The notes: a model not told the origin generated them from the letters alone. Shown: positions 22,214 through 35,376, counted from the stretch's first letter. The stretch: DNA of 64,000 nt from Allium sativum (GCA_030737875.1 CM060922.1:299823456-299887455), one strand, 5' to 3'. Numbers and translations: made by a program.

Positions 22214-25200
22214 TCGATTTCCTTTTAAAACGTATTTTATAAATCGTTTTAAATTCGTTTTCGAAACGATTCCAACTTCATATTCAATTTCGAATCAAAA
22301 TTAAATATTCCACTTCATTGATATACAAATAATAATATTTTCAAAACGTTATATTTTGAAATCACTTTCTTTTCTATATTCATTATAAAAACGAATATAA
22401 TCGATATAAATATCGTTCGCGTCAAAATGGCGCATATCTAACCAACACGGCTTTATATATTTCAATAACTTCGTTATTCAATTCAACAAATGAATACTTT
22501 CATCAACACATGAATATATATTTTTATTCAACACATGAATTTTTATTCTATTCAACACATGAATATTTCTATTCTTTTTAATACATGAATTTTCTTTCTA
22601 TAATATTCTTTATTTTCCACATTAGAATGAGGCCCGATCAATTACCATATAATGTTAATTATATGGATTCCATACAACACATGTATATAACAGCAACGAT
22701 AAATAATCAACCATCATCCAGAGTGCACCACACAACTGTGTATGCATTAAATATAAATAATTAACGCTTACACAGTCTGTCAACCCATCGATTGACATAC
22801 AACTAAACAGTCGGGATTAGTGTACGTCAAATATCATCCCAATACCCGTGTGGGGTTTCAAAACAACAAACACATATTTTATTTGTGCAGTTGGGCGATA
22901 TATAAAATTTATCGTCCCAATCAATATCATTCAAATTAGTGTATATAAACAAATCGTCTGATTTGTTTATTACTATTTATTTTATATACACGTTAAAAAT
23001 TATATTTTAAACTATAAAGTATTTTCCACTATAAAATATTTTATTTCATTCCACATCACACCATCAAATTTCACAACTCAGAAATCAACCAAACAAGTAA
23101 TCCATGGTCTGTGGACGACGGGTGTCGGGTGCTGCTAAGCACCGTCTGCATCCTATTATATATTTCAACTAGAAAATAAATTAAAAGTGAGGAGTTCTCA
23201 CCGACAAGCTAAACCAACCGCCACGACTCTTCATATGTAGAAGTCTTCGCCATTCTTGCCTTTTGTCACTTTCGTTGCCCGTAGCCACTACATATATAAA
23301 AATCACATTTTTATATTGTTGCTATTTATATAAAAATCACATTTTTAATTCACTCTATATGGATAAAAATCACATTTTTATACCGCTACTATATAGATAA
23401 AAATTATATTTTTGCCTCGCTACTGTATAGATAAAAATTCTATTTTTGCATCGCTACTATATAGATAAAAATTCTATTTTTGCAACGCTACTATATAAAT
23501 AAAAATTCTATTTTTATCTCGCCACTATATAGATAAAAATTCTATATTTGTCTTGCTAGTAATATAATAAAAATTATATTTTTATCACTCTACATGAATA
23601 AAAATCATATTTTTATTCTTCCTATAATATAAAGATCGAATTTTTATTATCTATATATTATAAAAATCATTTTTTTATAATGGCACTTCATATATGAAAA
23701 TCATATATTTTTACAACGCTTCCTTCTATATAAAAATTATATTTTTATATCGCTATATATATATATATATATAAAAGATTATATTTTTTTACAACACCTT
23801 TACCTCGCTATTGTATATATAAAGATCAAATTTTTACATTCGCCATTTCATTTTAAAAAAATCACTTCTTCAAACGATGAAAAATCATATTTTACTATGA
23901 CAAAAATCAGTTTTTAAAGCAAAGTGAAATCAGTTTTTAAAGCAAAGTAAAATCAGTTTTTAAAGCAAAGTAAAATCAATTTTTAAAGCAAAGTAAAATC
24001 AGTTTTTAAAGTAAAGTAAAATCAGTTGAACTCACATTGATGGAAGGGAGGGGCTTTCCGTTGTTTGAACTGCGCGAGGGGGGTTTCAGCAGTCGTCGGC
24101 GCCGTTGGAGGTGCAGCGTGTTCTCGGTTTGGGGTCTCGGTTTTAGGAGATGGCGACCGCGGGGGTCGTGGCTCGCGATACAGAGGGAGGGGGCGAGGTC
24201 AGGCGGTGCTGTTGAAGGTGCGACGCCCGCCAAGGGGCGGCGGCGATCGAATACAGGAGGGGGCGACGGGGTCTTCAGAACAAGGGGCGGGTTTTCTTTT
24301 GATTTAGGTTCAGATAGAAAGAAAATGGGGGAGGGGGTTAATATAGTATATATATACATTATTTTATTATTATTTAATTATCTTTGAAAAACAACTTTTT
24401 ATTTCGACCTCGAAATCGAACCCACCGACTGTCGCCCATAGCTAATTACCCCCATTCCGAACACAATGGGATATGTATCGTAGGCTGATTCGATCGTTTC
24501 GATCAGTTTCCATCAAAATCAAAATATAAATCTATATATTGAATTTGAACGCGCATTTCTATTTACCGGGGCCACATACGGACTCTAAAAATTCCCAAAA
24601 AATATTTTCTAGCTTCGTATTGATGATATGGTCCTAACAAAACTAATTTCATCGAATTTGAAGACCGTTTGAAAAATGGCCATTTTCCAGTCGATCAAAA
24701 TCAACTAAAACTGGTCAAACGCGTTTTCCTTTGCCACGCTCACATATTGATTTGAAAAATTACGAATTTTGAAACCTAGCAATAACATCACGGATCCAAC
24801 AAAAGTGGTTTCGTTGAAAACCAAGGTAATTTGCAAAATTTCCATTTTTAAGGGCCGAAATTCCATAGCGACTATTCTGAATTTTCAACTGGGCATAACT
24901 TTTTATCCCCGCTATGAAATCTCAAATTTTTGAATTTGTTGGAAAGATATTCTCAATTAGATTCTAATATTTTTGGTTTCGCTAAAATCCGATTTATTTT
25001 GAATCCTGCACATTCATTTGAAATTCGAAATCGAAATTTCGAACTACCTCGCCATTTTCAATTCCTTTTATAATTTAAACTAAAAATTTATATTCAAACG
25101 ACGATCTATATAAATATATACGTTCTAAATCTATTCAAAATAAATTTCTCGTCGTCATTATTTAAAATAAATCATTTTAAATAATCAAAATTCAATAAAT

Positions 25201-25248
25201 TTGCCAAAATAAAAATTTTAAATTGGCTCAGTTTTCCGGGTTATTACA
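19962..25248 (-). repeat. Element C 3' LTR, main part
   Basis: It continues the C LTR after the B insertion and matches 27154-33186 of the other C LTR. Minus-strand order equals that of the B LTR: conserved 5' block, promoter-like and GC-rich leader (24035-24340), 23-bp repeats, 34-bp repeats, 86-nt segment (23202-23287), hairpin block, CATGTG array. A TA tract is at 22164-22211. The opposing GC-rich frames at 24006-24387 are both open and are not evidence of genes. Confidence 0.85.
23908..24027 (-). repeat. 23-bp tandem repeat in C 3' LTR
   Basis: About five copies of a 23-bp unit (tcagtttttaaagcaaagta plus three bases). The other C LTR has only about two copies (31149-31198), so the number changed after insertion or during reverse transcription. 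Element B lacks it. Confidence 0.85.
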
Positions 25249-26271
25249 ATCTCCCCCACTTAAAACTTTTCGTCCCCGAAAAGGAACGAAGCCAAAAGTT
25301 GTTCCACGAATCAACTCAACTTCCGGTATTTTCATTACGGCTTAAGTTCTTCAACCTTTCAGTTTCTAAGAACTTTTCAAATTTTTCAAAAATTTGGCTA
25401 ACACCCTAAATTTTCGAAAAATTTCGCCATAACCTCCCCTGTAGCGGGGACGTCAGGATATTTCAAATAGCCTCCCATGGCCCTCATCAATCCAAAAAGG
25501 AAAAGAAACAGCCAAGCGGCTCATAAAATCATCCAAATCCAATAAATTGGTAAACATGTACCTATTTGTCGGGAAAACAATTTTATTCTTCTGCTCTAGC
25601 CTCCTTGCTATGACCTGTTCAATGTAAGTACATGTATATGCATGCAAATGCGATAAATTTTCAATACAATTCATAATTTTGTTCATTTTGGCTAAAGGTT
25701 CTAATTTTAATTAATCAACCACTAATCAAACAACCCAATCAGCAATCAATTAGTTGATTATCTTTTCAATCCCATAACTTTGATATATAGTCAAAAATCA
25801 CATTTTTGATGCCAAATCACAATAATAAGCCCTATCTAATTTTGGTTCTCACACCAGTCAATAGGAAATATATAGAAATCCCACTTTCGTCACTCGAACA
25901 TAAATTCTGATGATGATCGATCAATCATCAGAATCATCTTCGAGCGACTACAGTGTGATTCTATATCTATCCAGTATATTAAAACTTCGAATACACGTTT
26001 GCAAGGCGTATATGCAAAATCTTTATATATTGGATTGTCCAAATTAATTTAAAATAAATATTCAAATACGTATAAAACAATTTAAATTTCAAAACAAAAC
26101 TTGTTTTTTTTTTCAAAACAACACTCTTTCGACACGCTTTAGGATACTACTGATCCCATCTCTAACGAGTTATTGTCATTGGATATTGCTAATCCAATAT
26201 CTGATGAATTCTTTCGTTCGGTTCTAACGTGTCTTGTTCTCGAGCTCTGTAAACCAAAGCTCTGATACCAC
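25249..26271 (-). other. Element C internal region, with PPT and PBS
   Basis: About 1.02 kb. The minus strand reads the PBS TGGTATCAGAGC (26270-26259) just after the 5' LTR, then non-coding DNA with the TTCTGATGAT/ATCATCAGAA hairpin (25905-25933), then cggggacgaaaagttttaag and the polypurine tract AAGTGGGGGAGAT (25261-25249) directly before TGTAATAACCCGG. No gag-pol motifs. Confidence 0.85.
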
Positions 26272-29200
26272 TGTAGTAACCCGTAACTTCCCCGTGAAAG
26301 AAAGAGCGGATACTTTGTGAACAACACACAAAAGAACGCAGACAGAAGAACATTTCATTGTTTATTACAACAATTCCATCAGAATACAATAATATATAGA
26401 GTATGATTAAATATTAGACAACAGAAAATATCAGAGATTACAATACATTACATAGCAGCGGAAAATAATACAAAGCACAACTGAAGGAGATATACAGATA
26501 CAGAGATTTCCAGATATCATTCCAGCTGTACATCAGGATCTTATGAATATAATTCTGCAAAACCAAAACTACTAGCTGCCCGTGTCAAAATAAGGGCACC
26601 CAAGTTTAGGTTAAAACAATAAACTCCAGGTCAGTCATGTGACTGGTGTGAGAACTAAAACAGTTATTTAAAAATTTACTTTAAATCATATATATCAAGG
26701 GACCACGCCGTATAACACGGAACGGGTTTCCTCCCAAGAATACCAGTGCATAAAACAACAGCGCAATGCTAAATAAAGAAAAATGAAGCTATTATAAGAC
26801 CCAGGTCCCATCACACAATGCAACGCAAGCCGGAGGATAGGGTTTTTACCTTATAATAGCCAAAGAATGCTTGATACGCTAAAAACAAATCATTTGATAC
26901 TATTATAAGTGCATAGTGTATAAAACAATTTCAATCATAAGTATCAATCATAGACGGCATAAGTGCCCCATACCACTATGTCGCCATACTAGGCTCTACA
27001 AATAAAATCACAAAATCACGTATTCGAAGTTGGATTTCCATCTGTGAACCTAGGCAAAAGATAGTCCTCTACCGATTCGAGACGCACTAGCCCGCCCCTT
27101 AGGACCCACACTCAGGTGGGCCCTTGGATCGTCAGGGTCGGTTCACCAATGCGGATTAAAATGCTTGAACACTGCGTTTCCCCGCCCTTTGGGGCATAAA
27201 TGAGCCAACGAAAGACTCCATCGGCTTCACATAGTCACCGATATATCCGAGGCGCCTCGCAACAGCAACAACCACATAAGTCAAACTCGTCAGGGCGTGT
27301 AAAACCATTGACGCCACTTCTAAATAGAAAGAAACGCATGTCCTCCCTAAGGTCCTTCTCCCGTTTCTGGTTCACGGTGTGAGGCTCGCGAATTAACGCT
27401 ACACGAAGCTATGCCACACAGGACGTGCTTTGATCATCAACCACAAGACTCTGCTTTTCAACAAAAGCCTTGATCATTTGCCACTTAGGCATGCCACACA
27501 GGCAGTTCACTCCATGCGATTGATATCCACCAATATATAACCTCTAAGCTCGTACGTCTCGGAGAAGGGCGTTAAGCAAGAGAATAAATTCCCTGCTGCC
27601 AAAAAGATATATATTTAATAGAAATCAATCACACAAAATTAAATCCAATGTCAGAAACACAGTCCATTTACAAGTCCGTTCTGGGTCAGAACGAAACCGG
27701 AGGCACCTTGTACCTCGCATATCCATCGATCACCAAGTACGTCTGGACGACCACTAACTGATTCTATCCTCTTGGGTGTACGGCCCAATCAAGATCATCA
27801 GTAATCACCCAAACGACATGAAGACCTCCGGTCTTCAACCACCGTCTTCCTCTTCGACACCACGTCGAATCAGTTATTCAGAATGGGAAAAACCCGGTCT
27901 TTCTGAATAACTCGCCTATATAATAAACAAGTATTACACAAACACAACATACGCCTCATTCCAATTCATCAGTCACTAACCGTAAATTAGTAAGAGAACA
28001 ATTCCCCAAATATTAACCCCGAAGGCCGAAACCAACATCAGATCAATACCCCGGAAACCATTCATCTTAACTAATCTTCAGTTAGTTGCCAAATTTCACA
28101 TTTTTAGGGATAGGTTCCCATTAATTTTATCAAAGATAAATTCCTCAAATTTATTCTTTAATCTTCTTTTGAATATCAATTCAAACCAAATTATGGTTTA
28201 TCCAAACTAGCCGGGATTAACGAACCTTACCGAAGTAATCATTTGTTTTAATTTCCTAATCCAAACCTATTCATCCCATGAAGTAAAACTGGTAATACTT
28301 CATATCTAACACCACGGTGTTATCCGTAAATCCAATTACCATTTCACGTTCAAATCTAATTAAAGATTTAATTATCGCCTGGAGCAAAACTGGTGATACT
28401 CCATTCTTGATCCTTTCAAACTAATTAAAGATTCGTTAAAACTCCACTTAGTTTTAATCTTTAACTGGGTTAAAGAACCGATGTCATTTAAAACACGGTT
28501 CACAATAAACCCCAAAATCACATCACATTTCAACCAGTCCCTAACCGTAAATTAGTAAGAGGACAATTCCCTAAATATTAACCCCGAAGGCCGAAACCAA
28601 CATCAGTTCAATATCCAAGAAACCATCCAACTTAACCGATACCCAGTTAGTTCTTAATTTTCTTAACTCCATTTGGGTTTAAGAACAGTATTATTAAAGA
28701 TACCGTTCACGACAACCCAAAATCCCTTTTGATATTAAACACAAGACTCTGAATAGAAAATATATCGGCTTATATTCAATATCAAATTCTGAAACCATCA
28801 AATATCGTATTGGAAATAACGATATAAATATATCTTTCAAATTTCCATAACAACATTTGTATAATCATGAAATCCAACATCGAACAATTCCGAAGATGAT
28901 TTCGATTCAAATCCATTCCAATTCATATATTGGAAACTTCTGGTTATTTTAAAACCATTTCAAATCTAGTTCAAAACTAGTTCATTTCGACAAAAATATA
29001 TTTTTATCACTTCAAATAGGGAATTTTTCATCCCAGTTCTTTCTAAATCATTTAGTATGATTTTACACAAATGATTTGTATTTTTAATAATTTTATCAAG
29101 GTCCCTACAGTCGATTTTCAATAACGGCCACCGAACTGCACTTACAACGACCTTTTCTAAATTTGATTTGGACGTAACTCCAAATCCAGCCATTAGATTT

Positions 29201-32200
29201 CAAATTTCTAATATTCATTCGAAATCTCTTTTCAATACGAACCCAACGGTTCCGGTTTCAGGAGAATCCGACGGTCGGATCTCCCGTAATATCCATTCGA
29301 AGTCAATGGTTGAAATTCGCGAACTACCGCAGCGCGACGCGGTATATTCAGGCCATTCTATATATATAATATATATATTATATATATTTCGTTGGTTTCC
29401 TTTTAAAACGTATTTTATAAATCGTTTTAAATTCGTTTTCGAAACGATTTCAACTTCATATTCAATTTTGAATCAAAATTGAATATTCCACTTCATCGAT
29501 ATACAAATGATAATATTTTCAAAACGTTATATTTTAAAATCACTTTCTTTTCTATATTTATTATAAAAACGAATATAATCGATATAAATATTGTTCGCGT
29601 CAAAATGGCGCATATCTAACCAACACGGCTTTATATATTTCAATAACTTCATTATTTAATTCGACAAATGAATACTTTCTTCAACACATGAATATATATA
29701 TTTTACTCAACACATGAATATATATTTTTATTCAACACATGAATTTTTATTCTATTCAACACATGAATATTTCTATTCTATTCAACACATGAATTTTCTT
29801 TCTATAATATTCTTTATTTTCCACATTAGAATGAGGCCCGATCAATTACCATATAATGTTAATTATATGGATTCCATACAACACATGTATATAACCGCAA
29901 CGATAAATAATCAACCATCATCCAGAGTGCACCACACAACTGTATAAGCATTAAATATAAATAATTAACGCTTACACAGTCTGTTAACCCATCGATTGAC
30001 ATAATACTAAACAATCAGGATTAGTGTACGTCAAATATCATCCCAATACCCGTGTGGGGTTTCAAAATAACAAACACATATTTTATTCGTGCAGTTGGGC
30101 GATGTGTAAAATTTATCGTCCCAATCAACATCAGTCAAATCAGTGTATATAAACAAATCGTCCGATTTGTTTATTACTATTTATTTTATATACACGTTAA
30201 AAATCATATTTTTAACTAATAAATATTTTCCATTATAAAATATTTTATTTCATTCCACATCACACCTTCAAATTTCACAACACAAAAATCAACCAAACAA
30301 GTCATTCATGGTCTGCGGACGACGGGTGTCGGGTGCTGCTAAGCACCGTCTGCATCCTAGTATATATTTCAACTAGAAAATAAATAAAAGTGAGGAGTTC
30401 TCACCGACAAGCTAAACCAACCGCCACGACTCTTCATATGTAGAAATCTTCGCCGTTCTCGCCTTTTGTCACTTTCGTTGCCCGTAACCACTACATATAT
30501 AAAAATCACATTTTTATATTGTTGCTATTTATATAAAAATCACATTTTTAATTCGCTCTATATGGATAAAAATCACATTTTTATACTAATACTATATAGA
30601 TAAAAATTCTATTTTTGCATCGCTACTGTATAGATAAAAATTCTATTTTTGCATCGCTACTATATAGATAAAAATTCTATTTTTGCATCGCTACTATGTA
30701 GATAAAAAATCTATTTTTACATCGCTACTATATAGATAAAAATTCTATTTTTATCTCGCCACTATATAGATAAAAATTGTATTTTTGCCTTGCTAGTAAT
30801 ATAATAAAAATTATATTTTTATTACTCTACATGAATAAAAATCATATTTTTATTCTTCCTATAATATAAAGATCGAATTTTTATTATCTATATAATATAA
30901 AATTTGTATTTTTTTTATTATGGCACTTCATATATGAAAATCATATATTTTTAGAACGCTTCCTTCTATATAAAAATTCTATTTTTAAATCGCTATATAT
31001 ATACATATATATAAAAGATTATTTTTTTTATAACACCTTTACCTCACTATTGTATATATAAAGATCAAATTTTTATATTCGCCATTTCATTATAAAAAAA
31101 AATCACTTCTTCATACGATGAAAAATCTTATTTTCCTACGACATAAATTAGTTTTTAAAGCAAAGTAAAATCAGTTTTTAAAGCAAAGTAAAATCAGTTG
31201 AACTCACATTGATGGAAGGGAGGGGCTTTCCGCTGTTTGAACTGCGCGAGGGGGGTTTCAGCAGTCGTCGGCGCCGTTGGAGGTGCGGCGCGTTCTCGGT
31301 TTGGGGTCTCGGTTTCAGGAGATGGCAACCGGGGGGGTTGTGGCTCGCGATACAGAGGGAGGGGGCGAGGTCAGGCGGCGCCGTTGGAGGTGCAGCGCCC
31401 GCCATGGGGCGGCGGCGATCGAATACGGGGGGGGAGGGGGGGTGGGGACGGGGTTCTTCAGAACAAGGGGGCGGGTTTTCTTTTGATTTAGGTTTAGACA
31501 GAAAGAAAAAGGGGGAGGGGTCAATATAGTATATGTATATATATATATATATATATATACATATATGTTATTTTATTATCTTCGAAAAGAAACTTTTTAT
31601 TTTGACCTCGAAATCGAACCCACCGACTGTCGCCCATAGCTAATTACCCCCATTCCGAACACAATGGGATATGTATCGTAGGCTGATTCGATCGTTTTGA
31701 TCAGTTTCCGTCAAAATCAAAATATAAAGTGAATATTAGGCTCACATCCCTAAAAGCAAACTTAATTAGGCTCACATCCAGTGATAAACTTATTATAAAT
31801 TAGGTCCCTATTTTTCAAAAGTTGTGAAATAAATAAAAAAAAGTAAAAAATATTAAAAATATTATTTAGATAAATTATTCATTCGACCTTAAATTCACTA
31901 TAAAAAAATAAAAAACATGCAAAAAATAAAATCAAACAGGATAAAAACAGCGTAAAATGCAGTTAAATGCATTTTGTTATGCAAGAATTTCAATTTATTG
32001 CGTATATGCATGCAAATATTCATAGTAGTGTAACTCAGTTGAATTTTATTTGCATCCAAGTATGCATTTAAATCCAAAAAATGCATATAAGTGTGCAACA
32101 TATATGCAGACCAAAATATAGCATAATTTACATTGTGCAATAATTGCATACATGTATGCAAGTATTGGCAATACTTGCATGCATATATGCAAGTTTTTTT

Positions 32201-33186
32201 TTTCTTCTTGGCATGGACTTCTGGAATTATTTCCAGATTCTAGGATTTTTTTTTAAGGGTTGCCGCATATTTTTTTTTGTAAAAAGAGAACGTGAGAAGG
32301 AAGCGAAGAGGGCATGCTAGACGTGAAAGGAGGAGCCGATCCAAGATTCTAGGAGGCGGGTTTTTAAAAATAGGGGGCGGATTTGTATGTGAAACTATGA
32401 GCGGATGTGAGGCTAATTTTAAAACTTAACAGGGACCTCTAAAAAACGCACCCAAATATAAATCTATATATTGAATATAAACGTGCATTTCTATTTACCG
32501 GGGCCACATACGGACTCTAAAAATTCCCAAAAAATATTTTCTAGCTTCGTATTGATGATACGGTCCTATCAAAACTAATTTCATCGAATTTGAAGACCGT
32601 TTGGAAAATGGCCATTTTCCAGTCGATTAAAATCAACTAAAACTGGTCAAACGCATTTTCCTTTGTCACACTCACATATTGATTCGAAAAATTACGAATT
32701 TTGAAACCTAGCAATATCTTGACATCACGGATCCAACAAAAGTGGTTTCGTCGAAAACCGTGGTCGTTTGCAAAATTTCCATTTTTAAAGGCCGAAATTC
32801 CATAGCGACTATTCTGAATTTTCAACTGGGCATAACTTTTTATCCCCGCTATGAAATCTCAATTTTTCAAACTCGTTGGAAAGATATTCTCAAATAGATT
32901 CTAATATTTTTGGTTTCTCTAAAATCCGATTTATTTTGAATCCTGCAAATTCATTTGAAATTCGAAATCAAAATTTCGAACTATCGCGCCATTTTCAATT
33001 CCTTTTATAATTTAAAATTAATTATTTATATTCAAACGACGATCTATATAAATATATACATTATAATTCTATTCAAAATAAATTTCTCGTCGTCATTACT
33101 TAAAATAAATCATTTTAAATAATCATAATTCAATAAAATTGCCAAAATAAAAATTTTAAATTGGCTCAGATTTCCAGGTTATTACA
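26272..33186 (-). repeat. Element C 5' LTR (about 6.2 kb plus a 0.7-kb insertion)
   Basis: Minus strand from TGTAATAACCTGG (33186) to the TG/CA edge at 26272 beside the PBS. It matches 19962-25248 plus 5000-5869. A 725-bp insertion at 31729-32453 accounts for the extra length. The GC-rich leader is near 31210-31520 and carries several overlapping frames on both strands. Confidence 0.85.
31729..32453. mobile_element. Non-autonomous DNA transposon with 9-bp target duplication
   Basis: The LTR sequence breaks at aaatataaa (31720-31728) and resumes after a second aaatataaa (32454-32462); the uninterrupted copy at 24529 has one. The ends are only weakly inverted: taattaggctcacatccagt near the left and an inverse match to ggatgtgaggctaatttt near the right, with ccctattttt on both sides. 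A perfect 9-bp duplication fits the Mutator group. The 87-residue minus frame inside (31898-32161) resembles nothing I know. Confidence 0.75.
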
Positions 33187-33428
33187 GAAAATAACGTATA
33201 CCTCAAATTAAATATGGAATGTACTGTTATCAATGTTTACTTTCAAAAAAGAACATTCTTAATGAATAGAATCAATAATGCCAAGATATTATTATGTCTA
33301 AACTACCTAAGACATCATTTTATGTCTCCAATTTCAAACTTGATAGATGTTTGGTAGATTATAATTTCGTATGTGATAAAAATGACAATATATGTTATTA
33401 CTTTAAAAAAATCAATATTTTCAGTATA
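33187..33428 (+). repeat. Tandem repeat array, short block
   Basis: The monomer interrupted by element C resumes with gaaaataacgtatacctcaa and runs to ttttcagtata, where the Helitron begins. Confidence 0.88.
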
Positions 33429-34154
33429 TCTTTACTAATAATCTTTACTAATAATCGGAATAGGTTTGGTGTAACACTTTTTTGGTGTACATCTGAACTG
33501 ATGAAAATGCCCTTCAAATAATTAATTATCCAAAATTCTAGGCAACTTTCCAAACAATATGCATGTGAGGAAAAACGAATAAGCATACGTAAATATAAAT
33601 AGAAATAAATAATATATATATATATATAGAGAGAGGGAGAGAGAAAAGGGGGAGAGAGAGACACAGTGAAATAACATGAAAAAAGCGAAAATAAATCAAT
33701 GCAGACCAAAATGATAAATCTGGACTATAAATTCACACGTTTAAATATCGCCTTTTTGAGCATATAATCCCAAAATCAAACAATTAACTTATTAAAACTT
33801 TCCTTTTACGTTAACATAAACATATATGTATTGTATTAATAACTTAATGATTATAATTAATGTATAATTCTTTTTAATTTGAAAGATTCCAATCAAGTTA
33901 ACAAAATTAATGTTGATTTTAAAATATGCCTAAATAATGCATTTTTTATCATAAAAGAATGTAATAGGTACAACATTAAATATAAGCATATGAGGAAAAA
34001 GGAATAAGCATATGTAAATATAAATAGAAATGAATTACATATAAAGAGAGAGTGAGAATTGGGGGAGGGAGGGGGGAATAGCATGAAAAATACGTAAATA
34101 AATCAATGCAGACAAAAATGGTAAGGAAAAAAAAATGAGGTGATCCACAATAAA

Positions 34155-34790
34155 TCTTTACTAATAATCGGAATAAGTTTGTTGTAACACTTTTTTGGTG
34201 TACACCTGAATTGACGAAAATGCCCTTCAAATAATTATTTTACCTATTCAAATAATTAATTGTCCAAAATTTTAGGTAACTTTCCATGGATATGCATGTG
34301 AGGAAAAACGAATAAGCATATGTAAATATAAATAGAAATAAACAATATATATATAGAGAGAGAGAAAAGGGGGAAGAGAGAGAGAGAGACAGGATGAAAT
34401 AGCATGAAAAAAGCGAAAATAAAACAATGCAGACAAAAACGATAAATCTAGACTATAAATTCACACATTTAAATATCGCCTTTTTGAGCATATAATCCCA
34501 TAATCAAAGAATTAACTTATTAAAACTTCCTTTTACGTTAACATAAACATATATGTACTATATTAATAACTAAATGATTACAATTAATGTACAATTCTTT
34601 TTAAACTGAAAGATTCCAATCAAGTTAACAAAATTAATGTCAATTTTAAAATAGACCTAAATAATGCATCTTTTTTATCATAAAAGAACTTAATAGGTAA
34701 AACATTAAATCAATTGAGGCAACAAACGCAAAATTTTAGACAACTGACGATTGAATGTGCATGTGACGAAAAAGGAATATGCATATATAA
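34155..34790 (+). repeat. Second Helitron 5' terminus, internal duplication
   Basis: TCTTTACTAATAATCGGAAT recurs at 34155, and the following 500 bases (ttttttggtgtacacctgaa, then agaaataaacaatatatata and gatataatcc-like stretches) repeat those after 33440. The first terminus itself is doubled (33429 and 33442). Either one Helitron inserted into another or the front half duplicated. Confidence 0.7.
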
Positions 34791-34791
34791 A

Positions 34792-35376
34792 GGGCATTGT
34801 TATTGACACTCCAAATATTGTTAAGGGGGTTCAAATTTTAAAAACACTCCAATCATAAAAAGAATGTTAGGGGGAGTCACATACTTAATTTTTTATGTTT
34901 CCCTTTTACCCTTATAATAACATCAGTTACCATCTCAAATCCCAATCAATTTCAAATGCAAAAAATCAAATCCCTAAATTATTTGCAAAAAAAAAAAATG
35001 GGTCCTTTGAGGAGAAATAATGGTGCAAACGAAGAATGCGAAACAAATGAGATTATTGATAATTTAATATATGAGAAATAAAATTATTTAAAAAAAAAGC
35101 GATCGACAAATGAGAAATGAAATTATTTTAAAAAAGTGATCGACAAATGAGATTATTGATAATTTGGTATAATAATCTGATGCAGTTCGACTAATATACC
35201 ATATTTTTTTTTAATTAACAACCAAAAAAATGATTATTGTAAAGAAGGCTAATTTGGTAAAATAAACTTTATTTGTTAAGGGGTACTCTCTGCATTGATA
35301 CTCCCCTTAACAAATTCTTTTTTCTTTTTTAACTTGACCCCTCTTAACAATAGTTGGAGTGTCAATAACAATTCCC
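34792..35376. mobile_element. MITE with about 36-bp inverted ends, 8-bp target duplication
   Basis: The left end gggcattgttattgacactc, continuing to attgttaaggg, is matched in inverse at the right end (gagtgtcaataacaattccc). Perfect 8-bp duplications TATATAAA lie at 34784-34791 and 35377-35384. The interior has inverted 'ttaagggg' segments and no coding potential. The duplication length suggests the hAT group. It lies inside the Helitron. Confidence 0.88.

Larger units (their letters stand above)
5000..33186 (-). mobile_element. Element C: older long-LTR non-autonomous retrotransposon, split by element B
   Basis: The tandem-repeat monomer is interrupted at 4999 and resumes at 33187 with GAAAA on both sides (4995-4999 and 33187-33191). 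The insertion starts TGTAGTAACCCG and ends GGTTATTACA, so TG...CA holds. On the minus strand: 5' LTR 33186-26272, PBS 26270-26259, internal to 25249, then 3' LTR from 25248 to 19962 and, after the 14-kb element B, 5869 to 5000. Without B it is about 14.1 kb. No gag or pol is present anywhere in it. Confidence 0.88.

Noticed and set aside
24006..24387. Overlapping GC-rich frames at 24.0-24.4 and 31.2-31.5 kb
   Set aside because: Several frames are open on both strands at once over the LTR leader; none is kept between the two C LTRs without frame changes.
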